From assembly GCA_963789515.1 (NCBI GenBank), contig CAWBKW010000002.1, positions 930,001-994,000 of the forward strand: a DNA stretch of 64,000 nucleotides, read 5' to 3'. The position numbers were made by a program, and so were the translations under genes. The notes beneath the pieces are model-generated. The model was not told where the DNA came from. It searched no databases and saw only the letters and a list, made by a program, of their open reading frames with translations. This DNA is from JBAXEO01 sp963789515. Lineage in GTDB: Bacteria > Actinomycetota > Coriobacteriia > Anaerosomatales > JAAXUF01. Of this stretch, positions 39,790-51,862 are shown piece by piece (positions within the stretch are counted from its first letter, which is position 1; every line of letters starts with the position of its first letter).

Positions 39790-39865
39790 AGGGGTATGGT
39801 GTAACTGGCAACACGTCGGATTCTGGTTCCGAAGAGTCTAGGTTCGAGCCCTAGTACCCCTGCCA
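39790..39865 (+). tRNA. tRNA-Gln (anticodon CUG)
   Basis: Cloverleaf: acceptor AGGGGTA with TACCCCT, anticodon stem TCGGA/TCCGA around TTCTGGT (anticodon CTG at 39833-39835), T arm CTAGGTTCGAGCCCTAG, encoded CCA. Only five bases separate it from tRNA-Glu. Confidence 0.95.
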
Positions 39866-39869
39866 GCAC

Positions 39870-39945
39870 GGCCCGTTCGTCTAGCGGTTAGGACACCGCC
39901 CTCTCAAGGCGGAGATCACGGGTTCGAATCCCGTACGGGCTACCA
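39870..39945 (+). tRNA. tRNA-Glu (anticodon CUC)
   Basis: Acceptor GGCCCGT with ACGGGCT, anticodon stem CCGCC/GGCGG around CTCTCAA (anticodon CTC at 39903-39905), T arm ACGGGTTCGAATCCCGT, encoded CCA. Co-transcribed with tRNA-Gln. Confidence 0.95.
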
Positions 39946-39952
39946 GCTCACA

Positions 39953-39990
39953 CCCCCTGTCCCGGGAATCCGGGGCAGGGGTTCTTCTTT
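39953..39990 (+). terminator. intrinsic terminator of the tRNA unit
   Basis: CCCCTGTCCCGG (39954-39965), loop GAAT, CCGGGGCAGGGG (39970-39981): 12 pairs with one G-T, followed by TTCTTCTTT. One of the best terminators in the window. Confidence 0.9.
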
Positions 39991-40015
39991 CGGCGGTGTG
40001 CTATCCTCGGCGACC

Positions 40016-41716
40016 ATGAGCACCCAAACACCATCCTCCCCCGAGCGCAGCGACTTCATCCGTGAGATCGTTGCCACTGATCTGGCCGACGGCCGGGTTC
40101 AGTCCGTGGTCACGCGCTTCCCGCCTGAGCCGAACGGCCACCTACATATCGGACACGCGAAGTCGATCTGCCTGAACTTCGGTATCGCCCAGGAGTTCGG
40201 TGGCCGATGCAACCTGCGCCTCGACGACACGAACCCCGTGAAGGAAGAACAGGCGTACGCGGACGCCATCCAGACCGACGTTCGGTGGCTTGGGTTCGAC
40301 TGGGGCGAGCACCTGTACTTCGCCTCGGACTACTTCGAACAGCTCTACGAATGGGCGTGTCACTTGGTGCGGTCCGGCAAGGCGTACGTGGACGACCTCA
40401 CCGCCGACGAGATACGCCGGTACCGTGGCACGCTCACGGAGCCCGGCAAAGAGAGCCCGTGGCGGGACCGTCCGGCGGACGAGAGCCTTGACCTCTTCGA
40501 GCGGATGCGTGCCGGCGAGTTCCCCAACGGCAGTCGCGTGTTGCGCGCGCGGATCGATATGACTTCGGGGAACATCAATCTGCGCGATCCGATCCTGTAT
40601 CGAATCGTTCATGAGGAGCATCCGCGGACCGGCGACACGTGGTGCGTCTACCCGACCTATGACTTCGCGCACGGTCAATCAGACGCGATCGAGGGAATCA
40701 CGCACTCCATCTGTACGCTGGAGTTCCAGGACCACCGCCCTCTCTACGAGTGGTTCATCGATAACCTCCCGGTTCCGTCGCAACCGCGGCAGTATGAGTT
40801 CGCACGGCTCAATCTGACTCACACCGTCCTCTCGAAGCGGACGCTCCTACGTCTCGTCAACGAGGGACACGTGCGTGGATGGGACGACCCACGCATGCCG
40901 ACACTCTCCGGGCTGCGCCGGCGCGGCTTCCCTGCCGAGGGTATCCGCGACTTCGCAGCGATGATCGGAGTCGCCAAGTCCGACGGCGTGGTCGAGATCG
41001 AGATGTTCGAGCACGCCGTGAGAGACGTCCTCAACCACCGAGCCCTCCGGCGCTTCGCGGTCCTCAATCCTCTCAAGGTCGTCATTGAGAACTACCCTGA
41101 GGGACAGATCGAGGAGATGGAGGCGCTCAACAATCCGGAGGATCCCGAGGCAGGGAGCCGGAAGGTTCCCTTCACACGGGAGCTCTGGATCGAACGCGAG
41201 GACTTCATGGAGGATCCGCCCAAGAAGTTCTTCCGACTGGCTCCGGGCCGTGAGGTGCGGCTGCGCTCGGCGTACTTCGTCACCTGCAACGAGGTTGTGA
41301 AAGACGCTGCCGGTCACGTCGTCGAGCTTCGGTGCACCTACGATCCGGCCACGCGCGGCGGTTCCGCACCCGATGGCCGCCGTCCCAAAGCGACCCTCCA
41401 CTGGGTGTCGGCCGCACACGGGGTGCCGGCCGAGGTGCGACTGTACGACCACCTCTTCAGCGACGCCTACCCGGGCGCCGGGGGCCGTGATCTCTTCGAT
41501 GATCTTAATCCGGACTCCGAGACCGTCATGCGGGGCTGCATCGTGGAATCCGCCCTCGCCGACCTACCGCTCGGACAGACCGTTCAGTTCGAGCGGCTCG
41601 GCTACTTCTGTTCGGACCGCGACTCCGCCCCCGACGCCCTCGTGTTCAACCGAACGCTCACGCTCAAGGACACCTGGGCGAAGCTGCAGGCACAGGGTCG
41701 ACAGGACTCCGCCTGA
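40016..41716 (+). CDS. glnS: glutaminyl-tRNA synthetase
   Basis: Class I enzyme charging tRNA-Gln directly, an alternative to the GatCAB amidation route. 566 aa, intact. ATG start MSTQTPSSPERSDFIREIVA. RFPPEPNGHLHIGHAKSICL carries the HIGH motif and NLTHTVLSKRTLLRLVNEGH the KMSKS-type motif; the C-terminal anticodon-binding beta-barrels are complete (LWIEREDFMEDPPKKFFRLA). No ribosome-binding site precedes the ATG; TATCCT at 40002-40007 could be a -10 giving a nearly leaderless mRNA. Direct neighbour of its substrate tRNA-Gln. Confidence 0.96.
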   Translation: MSTQTPSSPERSDFIREIVATDLADGRVQSVVTRFPPEPNGHLHIGHAKSICLNFGIAQEFGGRCNLRLDDTNPVKEEQAYADAIQTDVRWLGFDWGEHLYFASDYFEQLYEWACHLVRSGKAYVDDLTADEIRRYRGTLTEPGKESPWRDRPADESLDLFERMRAGEFPNGSRVLRARIDMTSGNINLRDPILYRIVHEEHPRTGDTWCVYPTYDFAHGQSDAIEGITHSICTLEFQDHRPLYEWFIDNLPVPSQPRQYEFARLNLTHTVLSKRTLLRLVNEGHVRGWDDPRMPTLSGLRRRGFPAEGIRDFAAMIGVAKSDGVVEIEMFEHAVRDVLNHRALRRFAVLNPLKVVIENYPEGQIEEMEALNNPEDPEAGSRKVPFTRELWIEREDFMEDPPKKFFRLAPGREVRLRSAYFVTCNEVVKDAAGHVVELRCTYDPATRGGSAPDGRRPKATLHWVSAAHGVPAEVRLYDHLFSDAYPGAGGRDLFDDLNPDSETVMRGCIVESALADLPLGQTVQFERLGYFCSDRDSAPDALVFNRTLTLKDTWAKLQAQGRQDSA

Positions 41717-41804
41717 CCCTCGGCCGGCGTAAGTTGCCTCTCGGCAGCGTGTGATTGAGACCCGTCTCAGACGGCCTGCCCGAGTTCGCGCTAGACTGTG
41801 CAGC

Positions 41805-42154
41805 GGAGTGGGCTGGACGGCCGCGCGTCTCGGCAACGGGGCGTGAGGAAAGTCCGGACTCCACAGGGCAGGGTGCCTGCTAACGGCAGGGCGGCGCGAG
41901 CCGACGGAAAGTGCCACAGAAAAGAAAACTCCCGGAGCGGTCCGCCGCCTCGGGAAAAGCTGAAACGGTGCGGTAAGAGCGCACCAGCGTCGCGGCAACG
42001 CGGCGGCTTGGCAAACCCCACCCGGAGCAAGGGCAAATAGGAGCGGTCAAGGCTGGCCCGGCCGGCGCTCGGGTATGCCCGCGCGAGGCCGACGGCGACG
42101 TCGGTCCCAGATAGATGGTCGTCCACGACAGGATCCGGCTTACAGGCCCACTCC
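41805..42154 (+). ncRNA. rnpB: RNase P RNA, type A
   Basis: Catalytic RNA that trims tRNA 5' ends. The ends pair (GGAGTGGGC near 41805 with GCCCACTCC ending 42154). Universal elements present: GAGGAAAGTCCGGACTCC, ACAGGGCAGGGTGCC, GGTAAGAGCGCACC, CAAACCCCACC, AATAGGAGCGG, and AGATAGATGGTCGTCC with ACAGGATCCGGCTTACAGG. About 350 nt, normal for high-GC bacteria. TAGACT at 41792-41797 is a plausible -10. Confidence 0.95.
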
Positions 42155-42166
42155 ACCCGGAAGCGA

Positions 42167-42201
42167 AACGGGCGGCCCTCACGACGAGGGCCGCCCGTTT
42201 G
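42167..42201 (+). terminator. terminator of rnpB
   Basis: AACGGGCGGCCCTC (42167-42180) and GAGGGCCGCCCGTT (42186-42199) form a perfect 14-bp stem around ACGAC, followed by TTGC. Convergent genes lie on either side. Confidence 0.85.
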
Positions 42202-42252
42202 CACGGCGATCGATGAAGCTAGAGCGCGCGCAGCAGCACTGCCAGGCAGCAG

Positions 42253-43653
42253 CTACTTCCACTGGAAGGAAACGCAGTCCTTGGGTAGACGCTGATCCTT
42301 GTTGGGGCATGTGGCCTCGTACACGCAGTCGGCGCACACGTAGTCATCGAGGGACGACGGCTCTGCAGGGTCGTGTTCCGGCGCAGGCGCATCAGGCATC
42401 GCGACGGGCACGGTGATCGGGGCACCCGGATCGCTTTGAGTGGGGATGGGCTCGAGATCCGACAAGAACTCCGACTGGGCAGTCGATCCCACCTCAACTT
42501 CACTGGGGGTAGCTGGCGGCTCGACCGTCTCTACCGGTGAGGCGTCGATCACCGTGGCGATCTCAAGAGTCTCCGCGCTGGGGACCTCATCGTCGAGTGG
42601 CTCAGTGACCTCTTCCACCATCGGAGTCGCGGCGACGGGTGCCGCTTCCTCCAGCTGAGTCGCGGCGACCGGTGGCTCGAGATCAGCGACATCCAGGGGT
42701 GCTGAGGCGGAAGGCTCTTCAACGGCGGCATCCTCGACCGGCGCCGTCGCACCGAGCGGCGCGACGACCATCTCCTGTGCGGGTACGTCCGCAACGGACG
42801 GCTCTTCGACCGAAGCCGCGACCGCGGCCACGGCGGCAATCGCCACGTCGTCGGCTGGCGTCGGCGTGACATCCCATGGCCACTTGTGTCCGAGACGCGC
42901 CTTGCGGGGCGGCTTCGCTTCTTCGGGAGCCTCCGCCTGGGTCTGGGCCACAACCGCCTCCGCCGCCATCGCGGACGCGGTGCGCTCGAGCGCCTCGCGC
43001 AAGCCTCCGTCGTCCAACGCATCGTCGGGCTCGACCGGTTCGTCGGGCGAGGCCACAGCCGCAACTCCCGGAACCGGTATCTCAACGTCTTCGACCTGGT
43101 CCACAGCCGCACTCGGAACCACGTCATCCGGAACGGGCTCCGGCTCCGGCTCGAGTTCCATCGCCATCTCGGGAACCGGGTAGAACGTGTCGGCGACTGA
43201 CGCGTCCTCGTCGGCCAGAACGGCCACACTCGTGGCATCCTCGGCTTCAGCGGCCGGTGCGACGTACGAGGCGAAGGCCTCGGCCTCCTCTACCGGGATG
43301 GGCTCCGGCTCGGGAGCGAGCAGCGGGGCCGCGACTTCGGGCTCCGGCTCAGCGATGAGCGGCCACGCGAAAGCGACCTCCGTAACGGGCTCAGGGGCGG
43401 TCAACGGCTCTTCGACGCGCACTGCCACGACCTCACCACCGGCAACGGCCTCGCTCTCCGCGGGGCGAACGAGCAGCACGGGGAGCGCCGCATCGATGTC
43501 GACGAGCAACACCTCTCCGTCCCACGCATCGAAACCCGGTTCGGAAGTCATTCGTGACAGCTCGGCCAGGGCCTCCTGTCGACCCGGCAACGCCGTCGGC
43601 GTGAGAAGGCGAAGTCCGTCGTGGTCGTCACGTGAGAGGAGAAAGAACGGCAT
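42253..43653 (-). CDS. acidic low-complexity protein with C-terminal Cys cluster, unknown function
   Basis: 466 aa, intact, not recognised. Residues 1-65 look like a folded domain (MPFFLLSRDDHDGLRLLTPT; DAWDGEVLLVDIDAALPVLL). Residues 66-435 are Ala/Glu/Pro/Val-rich and very acidic, with short repeats of the EPEPEP and VEE/PVEE kind and only one basic patch (KPPRKARLGHKWPWDV, near 255). The last 30 residues carry four cysteines in YVCADCVYEATCPNKDQR and LPKDCVSFQWK: spacing C-x2-C-x5-C-x9-C, a likely small zinc or Fe-S site. No signal peptide or membrane helix. GGGGTAGG precedes the ATG. Sits between rnpB and nfo. Confidence 0.8.
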   Translation of the reverse strand: MPFFLLSRDDHDGLRLLTPTALPGRQEALAELSRMTSEPGFDAWDGEVLLVDIDAALPVLLVRPAESEAVAGGEVVAVRVEEPLTAPEPVTEVAFAWPLIAEPEPEVAAPLLAPEPEPIPVEEAEAFASYVAPAAEAEDATSVAVLADEDASVADTFYPVPEMAMELEPEPEPVPDDVVPSAAVDQVEDVEIPVPGVAAVASPDEPVEPDDALDDGGLREALERTASAMAAEAVVAQTQAEAPEEAKPPRKARLGHKWPWDVTPTPADDVAIAAVAAVAASVEEPSVADVPAQEMVVAPLGATAPVEDAAVEEPSASAPLDVADLEPPVAATQLEEAAPVAATPMVEEVTEPLDDEVPSAETLEIATVIDASPVETVEPPATPSEVEVGSTAQSEFLSDLEPIPTQSDPGAPITVPVAMPDAPAPEHDPAEPSSLDDYVCADCVYEATCPNKDQRLPKDCVSFQWK

Positions 43654-43739
43654 GGCCTACCCCGTCTGTGGTCGATGCGAGTCCCGGAACCTGAGTGGTA
43701 CCTGCACCTATCCTAGAACCGTGCGAGCGCGCGGGCAAC

Positions 43740-44634
43740 CTATCTGCGCGAGCCCGTTGCGTCGGACTGTGACGGCGCGCACAAGTCCCGCATGGCTTTC
43801 AGGCGCGAAATGTTCACCTCATCCTTGACCGGCACCTCGCCGGGCATCTCAGTGCACGCACATACGCCTTCGAGTTGAGGCAGACACACCATCGCCTCGA
43901 AACCGGTAGGGCCGATGAGTCCGTCCCCGATCCAAGCATGACGGTCGCGCTTGGACCCGCGCTCGAACATGCAGTCGTTCGCGTGGATCAGGCCCAGCCG
44001 TGCAGGCCCGCAGCACTCGGTAAGACCCTCGATCACGGTCACCCATCCCTCTGCGGTGTCGAGGGGCATCCCGAAGGCGAAGGCGTGACAGGTGTCCAGA
44101 CACACGCCCAGCTTCTCGACCGGCAACCCGGCCAGGTCGATGCAGTTGCCAAGCTCCTCGAAGGTCGACCCGAAGGTCCGGCCTGCTCCGGCAGTGTTCT
44201 CAAGCAGCAATCGAGTCGAATCAGCCGCCGGACCGGCCAGTTCGAACGCTCGGTTGACCGCGTCGGCAACCCGGTGGGCGGCAGCATCGGGATCGCCGAG
44301 CGGATCACTGCCGATGTGGGTGACCACGCCGGAGGCGCCGAGCAAGGCGCCGCGTACCAACTCGTCGGCGAGGGCAACGATTGACTTCTCGCGCAGCTCA
44401 GGTTCGGGCGTGGCGGGGTTGATGAGGTAGGCGGTATGAGTGAACAGCGGCCCGAAACCACGCTCGCAACCGCGCAGCGACGAAGGCTTCGGCCTTGGCA
44501 GGGTCGGGCAGCGGACCCCTCCACTGTCTGGGGCTCTTGGCGAAGATCTGCGCGCATTCGCAACCGACCTCGAACGCGTAGTCCAGGGCGCCTTCGTACC
44601 CGCCCGCAACCGAGATGTGTGCGCCGAAGAGCAT
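43740..44634 (-). CDS. nfo: endonuclease IV (apurinic/apyrimidinic), one frameshift
   Basis: Zinc-dependent AP endonuclease of base excision repair. ATG start MLFGAHISVAGGYEGALDYA, the diagnostic N-terminus; EVGCECAQIFAKSPRQWRGP follows. One base is missing near 44473 (GAGCGTGGTTTC), shifting into GFGPLFTHTAYLINPATPE. Metal-binding motifs downstream: LLLENTAGAGRTFGSTFEEL, GVCLDTCHAFAFG, GLIHANDCMFERGSKRDRHA and LPQLEGVCACTEMPGE at the end, where family members usually have an ETPG-type ending. Span of 298 codons. Neighbours dinB and dnaE2 make a repair cluster. Confidence 0.92.
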
Positions 44635-44725
44635 GCCGAGTCTCCCTCGATCCTGACGGATGAACGCCGTACCGGCGCCGCTGCGTACGAGAGCCGGAGC
44701 ACCCAGTGGCGGTACACTCGCAAGC

Positions 44726-45981
44726 ATGACGCAAGAACGGCACAGCTGCGAGGAGCATCCGTGGGAAGGGCGTGCGATCCTGCACGTCGACCTCGATGCG
44801 TTCTTCGCCGCCGTCGAGCAGCTCGACCATCCCGAATGGCGCGGCAAGCCGGTCATCGTTGGCGGCGATCCGAGCCGCCGGGGCGTGGTGTCGACCTGCA
44901 GCTACGAGGCGCGCGCGTTCGGGGTGCGCTCGGCGATGTCGTCTGCCCGCGCGGCGCAGCTGTGCCCCGATGCGATCTGGACCCGGGGAAGCTTCGAGCG
45001 GTACCACGAGATCTCCTCGGCGGTGCGCGCGATCTTCGCCGACGAGAGCCCCCGGATGCAGCCGGTCTCCATCGACGAGGCGTATCTCGACGTGACCCCG
45101 GGCCGCTATTCCACCGAGCACCCCGTCGCGGTCGCCCGTCGCATCCGTGCACGCGTCGCCGAGCTGGGCGTCACCTGCTCGGTGGGGGTCTCGGCGAGCA
45201 AGTCGGTCGCGAAGATAGCGAGCGACCACGACAAGCCCGACGGGCTGACGGTGGTCTGCCCCGGCGAGGAGGCCGCGTTCCTCGCCCCGCTGCCGGTTCG
45301 TGCGATGCCCGGAATCGGACCTCGGACCGCCGAGCGCCTCGGCGAGCTCGGGCTCCGTACGCTCGGCGACGTCGCGGCCCTCGACGACACGACGGCACGA
45401 CAGGTCCTGGGCAGTCACGGGACCGACCTCGTCGCGCGTGCCCGCGGTCTGGATGGACGTGAGGTCCACGACAACGCGGGCGTCAAGTCGGTCTCCAACG
45501 AGCGGACCTTCGCCACCGACGTGCGCACCCCCGACGGAGGTCGACGGCGCGCTCTCCGGGCTCGCCGCCAAGGTCGGCCAGCGGTTGAGGCGCAAGGGGC
45601 TGGCAGGCCGAACCGTGACCGTCAAGCTGCGCTTCTCGGACTTCACGACCAAGACCGTGCGCCGCACCGCTGCCGACCCCGATCGACGACGAACGCGTCT
45701 TCCTGCCCATCGCCGCGTGACCTGCTGCGTTCCGCTTGGTCGGCCGGGATCGGGCTGCGGCTGCTCGGCATCGGCGTTTCGGGCTTCGACGACAAGGTGG
45801 TGCAGCTCGACCTGCTCGCGAGCTCCTGCGGACGACGACACGGCCGTTGCGCGCCGAGCCCGCTCGCGAGGGGCTCGTCACGCGGGCTCGACGCAGTGCG
45901 AGCCGGTTCGGGGACGGTGCCGTCTCGTCAGGTCGCGAGTTCGCATCTCGACGCCCCCGATCCCGACCCTCAGGACGAGGG

Positions 45982-46003
<22 letters not shown>
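44726..46003 (+). CDS. dinB: DNA polymerase IV / Y-family polymerase (frameshifts in the C-terminal half)
   Basis: Error-prone translesion polymerase. Reads cleanly for about 270 residues: ILHVDLDAFFAAVEQLDHPE (catalytic Asp), PVIVGGDPSRRGVVSTCSYE, MQPVSIDEAYLDVTPG (catalytic Asp-Glu), CSVGVSASKSVAKIASDHDK and MPGIGPRTAERLGELGLRT. The little-finger region follows in shifted frames (VGQRLRRKGLAGRTVTVKLR; LRLLGIGVSGFDDKVVQLDL), with indels near 45535, 45680, 45720 and 45820. The stop shown gives a PGVPE ending and overlaps the end of dnaE2 by 22 bases, tail to tail. 426 codons. Confidence 0.92.
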
Positions 46004-49388
<3,385 letters not shown>

Positions 49389-49401
49389 CTCAGGACCCGG
49401 C

Positions 49402-49735
49402 CTAGTCCTGGATGCCGATGAGAAGCCAGCTCGCGCTTCTGCGGTCGTAGGCGAGGTCGTAGACGCCTCCGCGCGCCAGACACCCGCCAGAATCGCCGAG
49501 ACACCCTCTTGCGGGGATCCCACCACGAACGTTCGGTGGCCCAGACCTGCACGATCGCGTCGATGCGATAGACGCGGCCTTCTCGGGTGAACGCGGTCGG
49601 GTAGCGGCGCTCGGGGTCCCAGGCGACCTCGACGGGTTCCTCGGCGCGTTTCACAGCACCCGAGCCGTCTTTGCGGGTCAGATCGGAAGCACGTACGATC
49701 CAGGGACTGGCGAGCAGCTCCACGATCACGGGCAT
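49402..49735 (-). CDS. DUF6504 family protein (one frameshift)
   Basis: About 111 codons. Starts MPVIVELLASPWIVRASDLT, then VEVAWDPERRYPTAFTREGR, VYRIDAIVQVWATERSWWDP and, after a lesion near 49495, GVYDLAYDRRSASWLLIGIQ ending at 49402. Small Trp/Arg-rich protein that in Actinobacteria is found next to dnaE2/dinB-type genes; function unknown. 13 bases upstream of the dnaE2-like ATG, so likely co-transcribed. Start codon choice is tentative; an upstream GTG would add 28 residues. Confidence 0.75.
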
Positions 49736-49916
49736 ACGGCTGCGCGTGCCCCCGAAGAGCTCGAGTGGCTGGCCGGCGCTGGTCGCAGTGAAGCGTTTGA
49801 TGGCGGAGTTGCGACCCACGGTACCCTCGGCTCCCCGGTCGTCTCGGTACGTACTGCCGAGAACCTCCGGCGCCTCTCAGTATACGAACATATGTTCGAT
49901 ACCGCAAGCTGCCGAG

Positions 49917-50570
49917 CTAGACGAGGGCGACCGTCACGAGTGCGGCGATCTCACGCGAGAGGGCGGTCCGAACCCCCTTGACGTCGACGGTGACGGGTCC
50001 CTGGAACGGGGCGGCCTCCACGACAGTGACGTTCTCTCCGGGACGAAGCCCCAGTGATCCCAGGTATCCCAAGACGTGGTCGCCGTTGTCCGACACACGC
50101 AGAACACAGGCATCCGCGCCGACGGGAATGTCACAGAGGGGTTGGCCGGGCTCCTCGGCGGAAACGGAACCGTCCGCCGCGGGAATGGGATGGCCGTGAG
50201 GACACGACGTCGGATTGTCGAGGAACTTCTCGAGCGCGACCACAACGCGCGGCGAAAGCGCATGCTCGAGAAGACACGCCTCCTCGTGGGCGATGTCCCA
50301 TTCCAGACCCAGGGTGTCGACGAGGAACGACTCGGCCACCCGATGCCGCCTCAGGATGTCGATGGCCCGCTCGCGGCCAACGGGCGTGAGGACAACGCTG
50401 GTCCCCTCGCGAACAACGAATCCTTGGGCCTCCAGACGACGGAGTGTCGCGGTGACGGTGGGACCCGACACCCCGACGGCCTCGGCGATCTGGGTCGGCC
50501 TGACCGACGCCTCATCGGAGGAGAGCCGGTAGATGGATTCCAGGTATTCCTCGAGAGTCGCAGTAGGCAT
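49917..50570 (-). CDS. DtxR/IdeR-family metal-dependent repressor
   Basis: Fe(II)- or Mn(II)-responsive transcription regulator. 217 aa, intact. ATG start MPTATLEEYLESIYRLSSDE. N-terminal winged helix (RPTQIAEAVGVSGPTVTATL; FVVREGTSVVLTPVGRERAI), dimerisation and metal-binding domain with HRVAESFLVDTLGLEWDIAH, EEACLLEHALSP and CPHGHPIP (His/Glu/Cys ligands in their usual positions), then a C-terminal FeoA/SH3-like domain (GENVTVVEAAPFQGPVTVDV). No metal-uptake genes are adjacent. The 190 bases upstream are relatively AT-rich and lead to the promoter of the RNA at 50796. Confidence 0.93.
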   Translation of the reverse strand: MPTATLEEYLESIYRLSSDEASVRPTQIAEAVGVSGPTVTATLRRLEAQGFVVREGTSVVLTPVGRERAIDILRRHRVAESFLVDTLGLEWDIAHEEACLLEHALSPRVVVALEKFLDNPTSCPHGHPIPAADGSVSAEEPGQPLCDIPVGADACVLRVSDNGDHVLGYLGSLGLRPGENVTVVEAAPFQGPVTVDVKGVRTALSREIAALVTVALV

Positions 50571-50760
50571 GACGGCCCTCCTCGGGGCGCACGCGTGGAG
50601 TTCGTATCGGCTAAGTCTAGGCTTCCCGACCGGTCGGTGCAACCATCTCGCGCCCTGAAGAACCGCAGCGAGTCAGGAAACCGCTTATCGTGACTCTAGA
50701 ATCGTTTATCGACCATATACAACCGTTCGTCACGAAGTCTGACGAATCCCGAAAACACCG

Positions 50761-50789
50761 TTGACACCCCATAGCGATGTGGGTACAGT
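50761..50789 (+). promoter_or_regulatory. consensus sigma-70 promoter of the 50796 RNA
   Basis: TTGACA (50761-50766), exactly 17 bases, TACAGT (50784-50789). The best -35/-10 pair in the window. Predicted first nucleotide is about 50796, where the closing helix of the structured RNA begins. Confidence 0.85.
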
Positions 50790-50795
50790 CTGTCT

Positions 50796-50972
50796 TGTCC
50801 CGAGAGGTCGGACGCAGCGGACTCCGAAAGACGGCGTACCAGTAGCTGCCGGAGAGGGTACCGAGGAAGGCGACGAACCGTGAGGTGGTTCGCCGGAGAC
50901 GGATACCAGCGAAGGTAAGAAATGGGAAGCCGGTGCGGTAGGAGGATCCCGTGGGCGAGGTCTCTCGGGACA
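50796..50972 (+). ncRNA. structured noncoding RNA, class not identified
   Basis: About 177 nt. The ends TGTCCCGAGAG (50796-50806) and CTCTCGGGACA (50962-50972) are exact reverse complements: an 11-bp closing helix starting at the predicted transcription start. Inside: CTCCG (50822-50826) with CGGAG (50850-50854); GGTA-CCG (50857-50863) with CGG-A-TACC (50900-50907); and within that CGAACC (50874-50879) with GGTTCG (50887-50892), loop GTGAGGT. No reading frame with a start and ribosome-binding site. Downstream is the convergent queD stop, so it controls no plus-strand gene: a trans-acting or housekeeping RNA. Candidate known classes such as the raiA motif cannot be confirmed by eye. Confidence 0.75.
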
Positions 50973-51024
50973 CTTGTGTTCTCAGACGCGGAAGCGCGCT
51001 CCCCGCCCCTGGTTCGCGCAGGCT

Positions 51025-51388
51025 CTACGGGCGATACACGAGCTTCGCGATCGGTGACTCCCACACGGCGACCTCGACAACGCTCACCCGACGGTCGACC
51101 GTGTCCGCGAGGCGCTCGTAGATGACCCGCGCGAGGTTCTCGGCGGTCGGAGTGATCGCGTCGAACGGCGGGACATCGTTGAGGTAGGCGTGGTCGTAGT
51201 CGGCCAGGACCGAGTTCAGGTCCTCCTTGAGCGACTTGAAGTCGTAGACGATCCCGATCTCGTCCAGCTTCTCCCCCGCGACCGTCACTTCGACGTCCCA
51301 GTGTGGCCGTGAGCTTGCGGCACTCGCCGGGATAGCCGCGCAGCGCGTGCGCCGCATCGAAGTGTGACTTGACCGTGAGTTCGTACAT
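51025..51388 (-). CDS. queD: 6-carboxytetrahydropterin synthase QueD-like (frameshifted)
   Basis: Queuosine/7-deazaguanine pathway enzyme of the pyruvoyl-tetrahydropterin synthase family. ATG start MYELTVKSHFDAAHALRGYP (first zinc His) and GECRKL with the catalytic Cys. Two bases appear to be lost near 51305, where KLHGHxW is expected; the frame resumes at WDVEVTVAGEKLDEIGIVYD, then FKSLKEDLNSVLADYDHAYL, PTAENLARVIYERL and VEVAVWESPIAKLVY. 121 codons, normal. Other queuosine genes are not in the window. Ends 53 bases from the 3' end of the structured RNA. Confidence 0.9.
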
Positions 51389-51405
51389 GCGCCGGCTCCC
51401 TCGCG

Positions 51406-51862
51406 CTAGAAGAGTGCGTCTTGCGTGCTGCCTCCCGGCCCGCAGGCAGGATCTCCCACCGTGGCCAGCCCGTCCATCGCCTCGTTGGCCATGGCGTCGG
51501 CCTCGGCGTTCTGTTCTCGGCGAACGTGGACGACTCGTTGGGTCTTGAACGACCTGAGCAGCTCAAGGGTCCTGAGGAACAGCGGCTTGAGCCCCTCGTT
51601 CTTCACCCGGTACTGGCCGTTGATCTGCTTGACCAGCAACTCGCTGTCCGCGTACACCGTGACCTCCGAGAACCCCAGGGCCGAAACGTTCTCCAGTCCC
51701 CAGATCATGCGCCTCGTACTCGGCGACGTTGTTGGTCTGCGAGCCCAGGAACCGGCCACCTCGGCAGATGATCTCGCCATCCCGCTCGATGACGAATCCG
51801 GCGCCTGCCGGGCCGGGGTTCCCGCGCGAGCCGCCGTCGGTTCGAAGTACCGCGCCGCTCAC
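51406..51862 (-). CDS. rnhA: ribonuclease HI (one frameshift)
   Basis: Degrades RNA in RNA-DNA hybrids. GTG start (VSGAVLRTDGGSRGNPGPAG) overlaps the cdsZ stop (GTGA); the first catalytic Asp is in TDGGSRGNPG, the Glu in NNVAEYEA. An extra base near 51706 shifts to MIWGLENVSALGFSEVTVYA, then DSELLVKQINGQYRVKN with the next Asp, and REQNAEADAMANEAMD with the last. 152 codons; a bacterial/archaeal single-domain RNase H like those in Actinobacteria. Confidence 0.93.

Noticed and set aside
50915..50950. GGGAAGCCGGTGC resembles part of a cobalamin riboswitch
   Set aside because: The B12 box (GCCACTG) and the other conserved elements are absent, and no plus-strand gene follows. Kept as part of the unidentified RNA.
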